Positions 25,986 through 33,780 of a DNA stretch of 64,000 nucleotides are shown here, piece by piece (the first letter of the stretch is position 1; each line of letters starts with the position of its first letter). The stretch is taken from positions 1,798,001-1,862,000 of the forward strand of contig NZ_PPFB01000001.1 of assembly GCF_002899455.1 (NCBI RefSeq). Direction: 5' to 3'. The DNA comes from Streptomyces sp. DH-12 (GTDB taxonomy: Bacteria > Actinomycetota > Actinomycetes > Streptomycetales > Streptomycetaceae). The position numbers were made by a program, and so were the translations under genes. The notes under the pieces were generated by a model. That model had not been told where the DNA came from, ran no database searches, and saw only the letters and a program-made list of their open reading frames with translations.

Positions 25986-26022
25986 GGACACCCTTGTCTT
26001 GCATGGCGAGACAAGGGTGTCC
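25986..26022. promoter_or_regulatory. 14-bp perfect inverted repeat overlapping the cys -35 region
   Basis: GGACACCCTTGTCT (25986-25999), nine-base loop, AGACAAGGGTGTCC (26009-26022). It may terminate the acetyltransferase transcript, but its right arm also contains the putative -35 (GAGACA, 26008-26013), so it could equally be an operator for a sulfur-responsive repressor. Confidence 0.6.
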
Positions 26023-26061
26023 ACATTTTGGATAATGGTGGACTGCCTCCAGATCGCCGTG

Positions 26062-26082
26062 CCAGGCTTCCGCCATGCCTGG
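26062..26082 (+). repeat. Hairpin over the leader-peptide start codon
   Basis: CCAGGC (26062-26067) pairs with GCCTGG (26077-26082); ATG 26075 sits at the loop/stem boundary. Confidence 0.5.
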
Positions 26083-26158
26083 AACTGGAATCGCCTTGGT
26101 GAGTCGGCGGCACGTCGACCTCGGCCGCATGTCCAGCGCCATCTGTCCGGCGCGCTGA
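26075..26158 (+). CDS. Cysteine-attenuation-type leader peptide of the sulfur operon
   Basis: 27 residues: a short hydrophobic start, then SRRHVDLGRMSSAICPAR. The [ST]R-x-HVDL-x-R-x-x-SAIC pattern is that of the short actinobacterial 'putative leader peptides' repeatedly annotated before sulfur-metabolism genes. The single Cys codon (TGT, residue 24) lies four codons from the stop. Cysteine-responsive attenuation with Cys-containing upstream ORFs has been shown in mycobacteria. Here, slow translation at Cys24 would change folding between 26159 and 26318 and raise expression of cysI. No good ribosome binding site precedes it; the transcript probably starts about 30 bases upstream. Confidence 0.75.
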   Translation: MPGTGIALVSRRHVDLGRMSSAICPAR

Positions 26159-26318
26159 GAGCACCCAGCAGCGCCCGACACCCTTCCCCCCTCCTTTCCT
26201 GCGCAAGGACGCGCACACCTCTGCCCGCGTGCGCGTAAGCGCAGGTCAGAGTCGTTCCCCCGGCGCGGCGCCCCGCGCCGAGAGACCATCCACCGCTGTC
26301 CCGAAGGACGTATCAGCC

Positions 26319-28034
26319 ATGGCCGCCACCCCGCAGAAGCCTGCCGCCGCGCAGAAACCTGCCACCGCGACCCCCCGCCGCAGGGCGAGCCGTCACCGCG
26401 GAGAGGGACAGTGGGCCGCGGGACACTTCACCCCGCTCAACGGCAACGAGCAGGTCAAGAAGGACGACGACGGTCTCAATGTGCGGACACGCATTGAGAC
26501 GATCTACTCCAAGCGGGGCTTCGACTCGATCGACCCCGCCGACCTGCGCGGCCGGATGCGGTGGTGGGGCCTGTACACCCAGCGCAAGCCCGGGATCGAC
26601 GGCGGCAAGACCGCGGTCCTCGAGCCGGAGGAGCTGGACGACACGTACTTCATGCTGCGGGTGCGCATCGACGGCGGCGCGCTGACCACGCGGCAGCTGC
26701 GGGTCGTCGGTGAGATCTCGCAGGAGTTCGCGCGCGGGACCGCCGACATCACCGACCGGCAGAACGTCCAGTACCACTGGATCCGCATCGAGGACGTGCC
26801 CGAGATCTGGGAGCGTCTCGAAGCCGTCGGCCTGTCCACGGTCACCGCCTGCGGCGACACGCCCCGCGTGATGATCGGCTCCCCCGTCGCGGGCATCGCC
26901 GAGGACGAGATCATCGACGGCACCCCGGCGCTGGAGGAGATGAAGCGCCGCGTCCTGGGCAACAAGGCGTACTCGAACCTGCCCCGCAAGTTCAAGACGG
27001 CCATCTCCGGCTCGCCGGTGCTGGACGTGGTGCACGAGATCAACGACGTGGCGTTCGTCGGCGTCCGCCACCCCGAGCACGGGCCCGGCTTCGACCTGTG
27101 GGTCGGCGGCGGCCTGTCCACCAACCCCAAGCTGGGCGTGCGGCTCGGCGCCTGGGTGCCGATCGAGGACGTGCCCGACGTCTACGAGGGCGTCCTGTCC
27201 ATCTTCCGCGACCACGGCTACCGCCGGCTGCGCAACCGCGCCCGGCTGAAGTTCCTGGTCGCCGACTGGGGCGCGGAGAAGTTCCGCCAGGTGCTGGAGG
27301 ACGAGTACCTGGGGCGCAGGCTGACCGACGGTCCGGCGCCCGCCGAGCCGGTGTCGCGCTGGCGCGACCACATCGGGGTGCACCGCCAGAAGGACGGCCG
27401 CTTCTACGTCGGCTTCGCGCCGCGCGTCGGCCGTGTCGACGGCGCCACCCTCACCAAGATCGCGGACGTCGCCGAGGCGCACGGCTCGGGCCGGGTGCGC
27501 ACCACCGTCGAACAGAAGATGATCGTCCTCGACGTCGAGGAGTCCCAGGTCGACTCCCTCGTCGAGTCCCTGGAGGCGCTGGACCTCAGCGCCCGCCCCT
27601 CGCCCTTCCGGCGCGGCACCATGGCCTGCACCGGCATCGAGTTCTGCAAGCTCGCCATCGTCGAGACCAAGGCGCGCGGCGCCTCGCTGATCGACGAACT
27701 GGAGCGCCGCATGCCGGAGTTCGACGAGCCGATCACCATCAATCTCAACGGCTGCCCGAACGCCTGCGCCCGTATCCAGGTGGCGGACATCGGTCTCAAG
27801 GGCCAGCTCGTGCTGAACGACCAGGGCGAGCAGGTCGAGGGCTACCAGGTGCACCTCGGCGGCGCGCTCGGCCTGGAGGCCGGCTTCGGCCGCAAGGTGC
27901 GCGGCCTGAAGGTCACCGCCGACGAACTGCCGGACTACGTGGAGCGGGTGCTGAAGCGTTTCCAGGAGGAGCGCGAGGACGGCGAGCGGTTCGCGTCCTG
28001 GGTCACCCGCGCCTCCGAGGAGGCCCTGTCGTGA
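26319..28034 (+). CDS. cysI: Ferredoxin-type nitrite/sulfite reductase (sulfite reductase)
   Basis: 571 residues. Reduces sulfite to sulfide with six electrons from ferredoxin, using siroheme and a 4Fe-4S cluster. The cluster cysteines are in ACTGIEFCKLA and NLNGCPNACAR. The ITDRQNVQYHW and TACGDTPR segments correspond to the active-site Tyr-Cys region of NirA/SirA sulfite reductases, favouring sulfite over nitrite, as does the operon. GAAGGA precedes ATG 26319. The first 45 residues are an Ala/Pro/Lys-rich extension. First gene of the sulfur operon; the stop overlaps the next start. Confidence 0.92.
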   Translation: MAATPQKPAAAQKPATATPRRRASRHRGEGQWAAGHFTPLNGNEQVKKDDDGLNVRTRIETIYSKRGFDSIDPADLRGRMRWWGLYTQRKPGIDGGKTAVLEPEELDDTYFMLRVRIDGGALTTRQLRVVGEISQEFARGTADITDRQNVQYHWIRIEDVPEIWERLEAVGLSTVTACGDTPRVMIGSPVAGIAEDEIIDGTPALEEMKRRVLGNKAYSNLPRKFKTAISGSPVLDVVHEINDVAFVGVRHPEHGPGFDLWVGGGLSTNPKLGVRLGAWVPIEDVPDVYEGVLSIFRDHGYRRLRNRARLKFLVADWGAEKFRQVLEDEYLGRRLTDGPAPAEPVSRWRDHIGVHRQKDGRFYVGFAPRVGRVDGATLTKIADVAEAHGSGRVRTTVEQKMIVLDVEESQVDSLVESLEALDLSARPSPFRRGTMACTGIEFCKLAIVETKARGASLIDELERRMPEFDEPITINLNGCPNACARIQVADIGLKGQLVLNDQGEQVEGYQVHLGGALGLEAGFGRKVRGLKVTADELPDYVERVLKRFQEEREDGERFASWVTRASEEALS

Positions 28035-28210
28035 GCGAGCGCGCGGCGCCGTTCCACTGCCCGTACTGCGGCGACGAGGACCTGCGCCCCAGCGAGGAAG
28101 GGCACGGGGCATGGGAGTGCGCGGCCTGCAACCGCGCCTTCCGGCTGACGTTCCTCGGGCTGCTGGCCCGGGGTCTGGACCGATCCGACACGGGAGGGGA
28201 CCCGGCATGA
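28031..28210 (+). CDS. Small zinc-ribbon protein of the sulfur operon
   Basis: 59 residues with two CxxC pairs (CPYCGDED... and CAACNRAF) 17 residues apart, a rubredoxin- or zinc-ribbon-like knuckle. Its GTG overlaps the cysI stop (GTGA) and its stop overlaps the cysH start (ATGA), so it is made together with both. The position suggests it helps sulfite or APS reductase, for example as an electron carrier or iron-sulfur assembly factor. That is inference; the small size makes it easily missed in annotation. Confidence 0.8.
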   Translation: MSERAAPFHCPYCGDEDLRPSEEGHGAWECAACNRAFRLTFLGLLARGLDRSDTGGDPA

Positions 28211-28917
28211 CGGCCGTATCGGACGAGCGCGGCGCCGTCGAGTTGCGGGAACTGGCCGAGCAGGCGGGCCGGGACCTGGAGGACGCGTCCGCACCGGACA
28301 TCCTCCGCTGGGCGGCCGACACCTTCGGCAGGCGCTTCTGCGTGACGTCCTCCATGGAGGACGCGGTGGTCGCCCACCTCGCCTCCCGGGCCCTGCCCGG
28401 GGTGGACGTGGTGTTCCTCGACACCGGCTACCACTTCCCCGAGACCATCGGCACCCGGGACGCCGTGGAGGCCGTGATGGACGTCAACGTCATCACGCTC
28501 ACCCCCCGGCAGACGGTCGCCGAGCAGGACGCCGAGCACGGCCCGAGGCTCCACGACCGCGACCCGGACCTGTGCTGCAGGCTGCGCAAGGTGCAGCCGC
28601 TGGAGGAGGGCCTGAAGGACTACCTGGCCTGGGCGACCGGCCTGCGCCGCGACGAGTCCCCGACCCGGGCGGACACCCCGGTGGTCGGCTGGGACGAGAA
28701 GCGGCGGAAGGTGAAGATCTCCCCCATCGCCCGGTGGTCCCAGGAGGACGTGGACGCCTACGTCGCCGAACACGGCGTCCTCACCAACCCGCTGCTGACG
28801 GACGGTTACGCCTCCGTGGGGTGCGCCCCCTGCACCCGCCGCGTGCTGGAGGGCGAGGACGCCCGCGCCGGCCGCTGGGCGGGCCGCGCCAAGACCGAGT
28901 GCGGACTGCACGGCTGA
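28207..28917 (+). CDS. cysH: (Phospho)adenylyl-sulfate reductase
   Basis: 236 residues. Reduces APS or PAPS to sulfite with thioredoxin. The nucleotide-binding SSMEDAVV loop and DTGYHFPET are present. Two adjacent cysteines in DPDLCCRLRK plus GCAPC are the 4Fe-4S ligands found in APS-type reductases, and the C-terminal ECGLHG carries the catalytic Cys. The cluster motif indicates APS (or dual) specificity even though an APS kinase gene (cysC) follows. ATG 28207 overlaps the preceding stop. Confidence 0.92.
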   Translation: MTAVSDERGAVELRELAEQAGRDLEDASAPDILRWAADTFGRRFCVTSSMEDAVVAHLASRALPGVDVVFLDTGYHFPETIGTRDAVEAVMDVNVITLTPRQTVAEQDAEHGPRLHDRDPDLCCRLRKVQPLEEGLKDYLAWATGLRRDESPTRADTPVVGWDEKRRKVKISPIARWSQEDVDAYVAEHGVLTNPLLTDGYASVGCAPCTRRVLEGEDARAGRWAGRAKTECGLHG

Positions 28918-28955
28918 CCCCCATGACCGCGCCTTCGACGAACCAGGAGAACCAC

Positions 28956-29492
28956 GTGACGACCGGAGCCACCGTCTGGCTCACGGGTCTGCCGAGTGCG
29001 GGCAAGACCACCATCGCCCACGAACTCGCCGCCCGGCTGCGCGAACAGGGCCGGCCGGCCGAGGTGCTCGACGGCGACGAGATCCGCGAGTTCCTCTCGG
29101 CGGGCCTCGGCTTCAGCCGCGAGGACCGGCACACCAACGTCCAGCGCATCGGCTTCGTCGCCGAACTGCTCGCCCGCAACGGCGTGCTGGCGCTCGTCCC
29201 GGTGATCGCCCCGTACGCCGACAGCCGCGAGGCCGTCCGCGCCCGCCACGAGGCGAACGGTACGCCGTACGTCGAGGTGCACGTGGCGACGCCCGTGGAG
29301 GTGTGCTCCGTACGTGACGTGAAGGGCCTGTACGCCAAGCAGGCGGCGGGTGAGCTGACCGGGCTCACCGGCGTCGACGACCCGTACGAGGAGCCCGAGA
29401 AGCCCGATCTGCGCATCGAGTCGCAGCACCAGACCGTGCAGGAGTCCGCGGCGGTCGTCCACGCCGTGCTCAGCGAAAGGGGACTGGCATGA
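28956..29492 (+). CDS. cysC: Adenylylsulfate kinase
   Basis: 178 residues. Phosphorylates APS to PAPS. The P-loop GLPSAGKT is at residues 11-18, followed by LDGDEIREFLS, the GFSREDRHTNVQRIG motif and KGLYAKQ, all family hallmarks. GTG 28956 is preferred over ATG 28923 because AGGAGA lies six bases before it. It sits between cysH and cysD; its stop overlaps cysD. With an APS-type reductase in the same operon, PAPS may serve sulfotransferases rather than assimilation, or both routes operate. Confidence 0.92.
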   Translation: MTTGATVWLTGLPSAGKTTIAHELAARLREQGRPAEVLDGDEIREFLSAGLGFSREDRHTNVQRIGFVAELLARNGVLALVPVIAPYADSREAVRARHEANGTPYVEVHVATPVEVCSVRDVKGLYAKQAAGELTGLTGVDDPYEEPEKPDLRIESQHQTVQESAAVVHAVLSERGLA

Positions 29493-30427
29493 CGACCGTC
29501 GCCACCACCGTCGAGGAGGGTACGGACAGCCCGTACGCCCTCTCGCACCTGGACGCCCTCGAGTCGGAGGCCGTGCACATCTTCCGTGAGGTGGCGGGTG
29601 AGTTCGAGAAGCCGGTGATCCTGTTCTCCGGCGGCAAGGACTCCATCGTCATGCTGCACCTGGCGCTGAAGGCGTTCGCGCCCGCGCCGGTGCCGTTCGC
29701 GCTGCTGCACGTGGACACCGGGCACAACTTCCCCGAGGTCCTCGACTACCGCGACCGCACGGTCGCCGAGCACGGGCTGCGGCTGCACGTCGCCTCCGTG
29801 CAGGACTACATCGACCGCGGCGTCCTCAAGGAGCGCCCGGACGGCACCCGCAACCCGCTGCAGACGCTCCCGCTCACCGACACCATCCGCGAGCAGGGCT
29901 TCGACGCGGTGTTCGGCGGGGGCCGCCGCGACGAGGAGAAGGCCCGCGCCAAGGAACGGGTGTTCTCGCTGCGCGACGAGTTCTCCCAGTGGGACCCCCG
30001 CCGCCAGCGCCCCGAGCTGTGGAACCTCTACAACGGCCGCCACGCCCCCGGTGAGCACGTGCGCGTGTTCCCGCTGTCCAACTGGACCGAGCTGGACGTG
30101 TGGCAGTACATCGCCCGCGAGGACATCGAACTGCCGGAGATCTACTACGCGCACGAGCGCGAGGTGTTCAAGCGCAGCGGGATGTGGCTGACCGCGGGCG
30201 AGTGGGGCGGCCCGAAGGACGGCGAGACGGTCGAGAAGCGCCTGGTGCGCTACCGCACCGTCGGCGACATGTCCTGCACCGGCGCGGTCGACTCCGACGC
30301 CGACACCATCGAGAAGGTGATCACGGAGATCGCCGCGTCCCGGCTCACCGAGCGCGGCGCCACCCGCGCCGACGACAAGCTGTCCGAGGCCGCGATGGAA
30401 GACCGCAAGCGCGAGGGGTACTTCTAA
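29489..30427 (+). CDS. cysD: Sulfate adenylyltransferase subunit 2
   Basis: 312 residues. Forms APS from sulfate and ATP together with CysN. The PP-loop SGGKDSIVMLHL is near residues 48-60, followed by HVDTGHNFPE and the GGGRRDEEKARAKER stretch typical of CysD; the C-terminus ends KREGYF. ATG 29489 overlaps the cysC stop codon (ATGA). Two bases separate its stop from cysN. Confidence 0.95.
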   Translation: MTTVATTVEEGTDSPYALSHLDALESEAVHIFREVAGEFEKPVILFSGGKDSIVMLHLALKAFAPAPVPFALLHVDTGHNFPEVLDYRDRTVAEHGLRLHVASVQDYIDRGVLKERPDGTRNPLQTLPLTDTIREQGFDAVFGGGRRDEEKARAKERVFSLRDEFSQWDPRRQRPELWNLYNGRHAPGEHVRVFPLSNWTELDVWQYIAREDIELPEIYYAHEREVFKRSGMWLTAGEWGGPKDGETVEKRLVRYRTVGDMSCTGAVDSDADTIEKVITEIAASRLTERGATRADDKLSEAAMEDRKREGYF

Positions 30428-30429
30428 GC

Positions 30430-31764
30430 ATGAGCACGATCACGACCGAGGAGCTCTCGGCCACCACCCTGCTGCGGTTCGCCACCGCCGGCTCCGTCGA
30501 CGACGGCAAGTCCACCCTGGTGGGCCGGCTGCTGCACGACTCCAAGTCCGTGCTCGCCGACCAGCTGGAAGCGGTCGAACGCGCCTCGGCCGTCCGCGGC
30601 CAGGACACCCCCGACCTCGCGCTGCTCACCGACGGGCTGCGCGCCGAGCGGGAGCAGGGCATCACGATCGACGTGGCGTACCGTTACTTCGCCACGCCCC
30701 GGCGGCGGTTCATCCTCGCCGACACCCCCGGCCACGTGCAGTACACGCGGAACATGGTCACCGGCGCCTCGACCGCCGAGCTGACGGTGATCCTGGTCGA
30801 CGCCCGCAACGGCGTGGTCGAGCAGACCCGCCGGCACGCGGCGATCGCCGCGCTGCTGCGGGTGCCGCACGTGGTGCTCGCCGTGAACAAGATGGACCTG
30901 GTGGACTACCGGGAGCCCGTGTTCGCCGCGATCGCCGAGGAGTTCACGGCGTACGCCACCGAGCTGGGCGTCCCCGAGGTCACCGCCGTCCCGATCTCGG
31001 CGCTCGTCGGCGACAACGTGGTGGAGCCGTCCGCCCACATGGACTGGTACGGCGGCCCCACCGTGCTGGAGCACCTGGAGACCGTGCCGGTCAGCCACGA
31101 CCTGACCCGCTGCCACGCCCGGCTGCCCGTGCAGTACGTGATCCGGCCGCAGAGCGCCGAGCACCCCGACTACCGGGGCTACGCCGGGCAGATCGCCGCC
31201 GGCACCTTCCGGGTCGGCGACGAGATCACCGTGCTCCCGTCGGGCCGCTCGACCACGGTCACCGGCATCGATCTGCTGGGCGAGCCCGTCGACGTGGCCT
31301 GGACGCCGCAGTCGGTGACGCTGCTGCTCGCCGACGACATCGACATCTCCCGCGGCGACCTGATCGTGCCCAGCAAGGACGCGCCGGCCACCACCCAGGA
31401 CCTCGAGGCGACCGTCTGCCACGTCGCCGACGAGCCGCTGACGGTCGGCCACCGCGTGCTGATCAAGCACGGCACCCGCACGGTCAAGGCGATCGTCAAG
31501 GACATCCCGTCCCGGCTGACGCTGGACGACCTGTCCCTGCACCCGCACCCGGGCCGGCTCACCGCCAACGACATCGGCCGGGTGACCCTCCGCACCGCCG
31601 AACCGCTGCCCGCCGACACCTACGCCGACTCCCGCCGCACCGGGTCCTTCATCCTGATCGACCCCGGCGACGGGACGACGCTGACCGCGGGCATGGTCGG
31701 CGAGTCCTTCGCCTCACCCGACCCGGTGGACGACGAGGCGGACGACGACGGGTGGGACTTCTGA
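30430..31764 (+). CDS. cysN: Sulfate adenylyltransferase subunit 1 (GTPase)
   Basis: 444 residues. GTPase partner of CysD that drives APS formation. G1 GSVDDGKST, the switch region REQGITIDVAYRYF, DTPGH and NKMD are all intact, followed by two beta-barrel domains similar to elongation factor Tu. No fused APS kinase domain, consistent with the separate cysC. ATG 30430 lies two bases after the cysD stop. Confidence 0.95.
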   Translation: MSTITTEELSATTLLRFATAGSVDDGKSTLVGRLLHDSKSVLADQLEAVERASAVRGQDTPDLALLTDGLRAEREQGITIDVAYRYFATPRRRFILADTPGHVQYTRNMVTGASTAELTVILVDARNGVVEQTRRHAAIAALLRVPHVVLAVNKMDLVDYREPVFAAIAEEFTAYATELGVPEVTAVPISALVGDNVVEPSAHMDWYGGPTVLEHLETVPVSHDLTRCHARLPVQYVIRPQSAEHPDYRGYAGQIAAGTFRVGDEITVLPSGRSTTVTGIDLLGEPVDVAWTPQSVTLLLADDIDISRGDLIVPSKDAPATTQDLEATVCHVADEPLTVGHRVLIKHGTRTVKAIVKDIPSRLTLDDLSLHPHPGRLTANDIGRVTLRTAEPLPADTYADSRRTGSFILIDPGDGTTLTAGMVGESFASPDPVDDEADDDGWDF

Positions 31765-31858
31765 CCACCCGCCGGCCTCCCGCCGCCTCCGTACCGCCCT
31801 GAGCCCGCCGACGGCCCGGCCGCGCGACCGCCGGCCGCCACCGAGAGGAACGTTCCCC

Positions 31859-32962
31859 TTGCCTGCCACGACCGCCCTGCGCCGCGCCCTCGCGGTGACG
31901 GCCATGCTGCCGTTGCCGGCCCTGGCCGCCTGCGGTTACGGGTCCCAGGCCAAGGACATCGACACCGCGCAGGTCGCCTCGGGTCCGAGGACCGACGGTC
32001 TGGACTCCGTCCGCATCGGCTACTTCGGCAACCTCACCCACGGCACCGCCCTGGTCGGCGCCCAGAAGGGGTTCTTCCAGAAGGAACTCAAGGGCACCGA
32101 GGCGACGTACGCGGTGTTCAACGCGGGCCCGTCGGCGATCGAGGCGCTCAACTCCGATTCCCTGGACGTCGCGTTCATCGGTCCCTCCCCCGCGGTGAAC
32201 GGCTGGACCAAGGCGGAGGGCAAGAACCTGCGCATCGTGGGCGGTTCGGCGTCCGGCGGCGTGAAGCTGGTCGTGAACCCCGACAAGGTGAAGTCCGCCG
32301 AGGATGTCGAGGGCAAGCGGATCGCGACCCCTCAGCTCGGCAACACACAGGACGTGGCGTTCCTCAACTGGGCCGCCGAGCAGGGCTGGAAGGTCGACCC
32401 GCAGAGCGGCAAGGGCGACGTCACCGTGGTGCGCAGCGACAACAAGGTCACTCCCGACGCCTTCAGGTCCGGTTCCGTGGACGGAGCCTGGGTGCCCGAG
32501 CCGACCGCGTCGCGGCTGGTCGCGCAGGGCGGCAAGGTGCTGCTGGACGAGTCGTCGCTGTGGCCGGGCGGCAGGTTCGTGATCACGAACATCGTCGTCC
32601 GGCAGGAGTTCCTCGACAAGCACCCCAAGGCCGTCGAGGCGGTGCTGCGGGCGTCCGTCGAGTCCAACCGGTGGATCAACGCCCACCCGGAGGAGGCCAA
32701 GGAGGCCGCCAACGCGCGGCTCGCGGCCGACACCGGCAAGCCGCTGCCCGCCGAGGTGCTCGACCCGGCCTGGGAGTCGATCACGTTCCTGGACGACCCG
32801 CTGGCATCCACCCTCAAGGCGCAGGCGGGCCACGCCGTCGAGGCGGGCCTGCTGGAGCAGCCGGACCTGAAGGGGATCTACGACCTCTCCCTGCTCGGCA
32901 AGGTCCTCCGGGCGGCCGGCCGGCCCGCCGTCGACGACGCCGGACTCGGCGTCCAGCCCTGA
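31859..32962 (+). CDS. ssuA: Sulfonate-type ABC transporter substrate-binding lipoprotein
   Basis: 367 residues starting with TTG 31859 behind GAGAGGAA. The signal ends in LAAC with Cys25, so it is a lipoprotein. The mature part shows the SsuA/TauA/NMT1 pattern: RIGYFGNLTHGTALVG, DVAFIGPSPAVNGW, GKRIATPQLGNTQDV. It binds a sulfonate, sulfate ester or similar sulfur source outside the cell for the transporter below; the exact ligand is unknown. The 94-base gap after cysN is the widest in the operon, and no terminator is seen there. Confidence 0.85.
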   Translation: MPATTALRRALAVTAMLPLPALAACGYGSQAKDIDTAQVASGPRTDGLDSVRIGYFGNLTHGTALVGAQKGFFQKELKGTEATYAVFNAGPSAIEALNSDSLDVAFIGPSPAVNGWTKAEGKNLRIVGGSASGGVKLVVNPDKVKSAEDVEGKRIATPQLGNTQDVAFLNWAAEQGWKVDPQSGKGDVTVVRSDNKVTPDAFRSGSVDGAWVPEPTASRLVAQGGKVLLDESSLWPGGRFVITNIVVRQEFLDKHPKAVEAVLRASVESNRWINAHPEEAKEAANARLAADTGKPLPAEVLDPAWESITFLDDPLASTLKAQAGHAVEAGLLEQPDLKGIYDLSLLGKVLRAAGRPAVDDAGLGVQP

Positions 32963-32991
32963 CCCCGCACGCTTCCCAGGAGGTGACGACC

Positions 32992-33780
32992 ATGGCCACG
33001 ACCCTCGCCAAGGCCGCCGACGGCACGCAGTCGGCCACGCACGCGGCCCGCATCGAGCACGTCTCGAAGTCCTTCGCGGGCCCCGCGGGACAACAGCTCG
33101 TGCTGGACGACATCAGCCTCGACGTCGCCCCCGGCGAGTTCGTCACCCTCCTCGGCGCCTCCGGCTGCGGCAAGTCCACCCTGCTCAACCTGGTCGCCGG
33201 CCTCGACCGGCCCACCGCCGGAGCCATCACCACCGACGGCCGCCCCGCCCTGATGTTCCAGGAACACGCCCTGTTCCCCTGGCTCACCGCCGGCAAGAAC
33301 ATCGAACTCGCCCTGAAACTGCGCGGCGCACCCAAGAACGAACGGCGTGAGCGCGCCGAACAGCTGCTGGAGCTGGTCCGCCTGGGCGGCGCCCACGGCA
33401 AGCGCGTCCACGAGCTGTCCGGCGGCATGCGCCAGCGCGTCGCCCTCGCCCGCGCCCTCGCCCAGGAGAGCCGGCTGCTGCTGATGGACGAGCCGTTCGC
33501 CGCGCTCGACGCCATCACCCGCGACGTCCTGCACGACGAACTCACCCGCATCTGGCGCGAGACCGGCCTGTCGGTGCTGTTCGTCACCCACAACGTCCGC
33601 GAGGCCGTCCGCCTCGCCCAGCGCGTGATCCTGCTGTCCTCACGCCCCGGCCGCATCGCCCGGCAGTGGACCGTGGACATCCCGCACCCGCGCCGCATCG
33701 AGGACACCGCCGTGGCGGAGCTGTCCGTCGAGATCACCGAGCAACTCCGTGGGGAGATCCGCCGACATGGCCAGCACTGA
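32992..33780 (+). CDS. ssuB: Sulfonate-type ABC transporter ATP-binding protein
   Basis: 262 residues. Walker A GASGCGKST, Q-loop FQEHALFPWL, signature ELSGGMRQRVALARAL, Walker B LLLMDEPFAALD and the switch His in VTHNVREAVRLA are all present. AGGAGGTGA, one of the strongest ribosome binding sites in the window, precedes ATG 32992. The stop codon overlaps the permease gene by 14 bases. Confidence 0.9.
   Translation: MATTLAKAADGTQSATHAARIEHVSKSFAGPAGQQLVLDDISLDVAPGEFVTLLGASGCGKSTLLNLVAGLDRPTAGAITTDGRPALMFQEHALFPWLTAGKNIELALKLRGAPKNERRERAEQLLELVRLGGAHGKRVHELSGGMRQRVALARALAQESRLLLMDEPFAALDAITRDVLHDELTRIWRETGLSVLFVTHNVREAVRLAQRVILLSSRPGRIARQWTVDIPHPRRIEDTAVAELSVEITEQLRGEIRRHGQH

Larger units (their letters stand above)
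25948..26318 (+). other. Control region of the cys operon
   Basis: 371 bases containing, in order, a 14-bp inverted repeat (25986-26022), a promoter drawn as GAGACA (26008-26013), 17 bases, GATAAT (26031-26036), a hairpin at the start of the leader ORF (26062-26082), a 27-codon leader peptide (26075-26158), and about 160 bases before cysI, with the GAAGGA ribosome binding site at 26303-26308. Confidence 0.6.

Noticed and set aside
26003..26035. Short ORF in the cys control region beginning at ATG 26003 with one Cys codon
   Set aside because: It lies inside the inverted repeat and upstream of the likely transcription start; the ORF at 26075 fits the known leader-peptide pattern much better.
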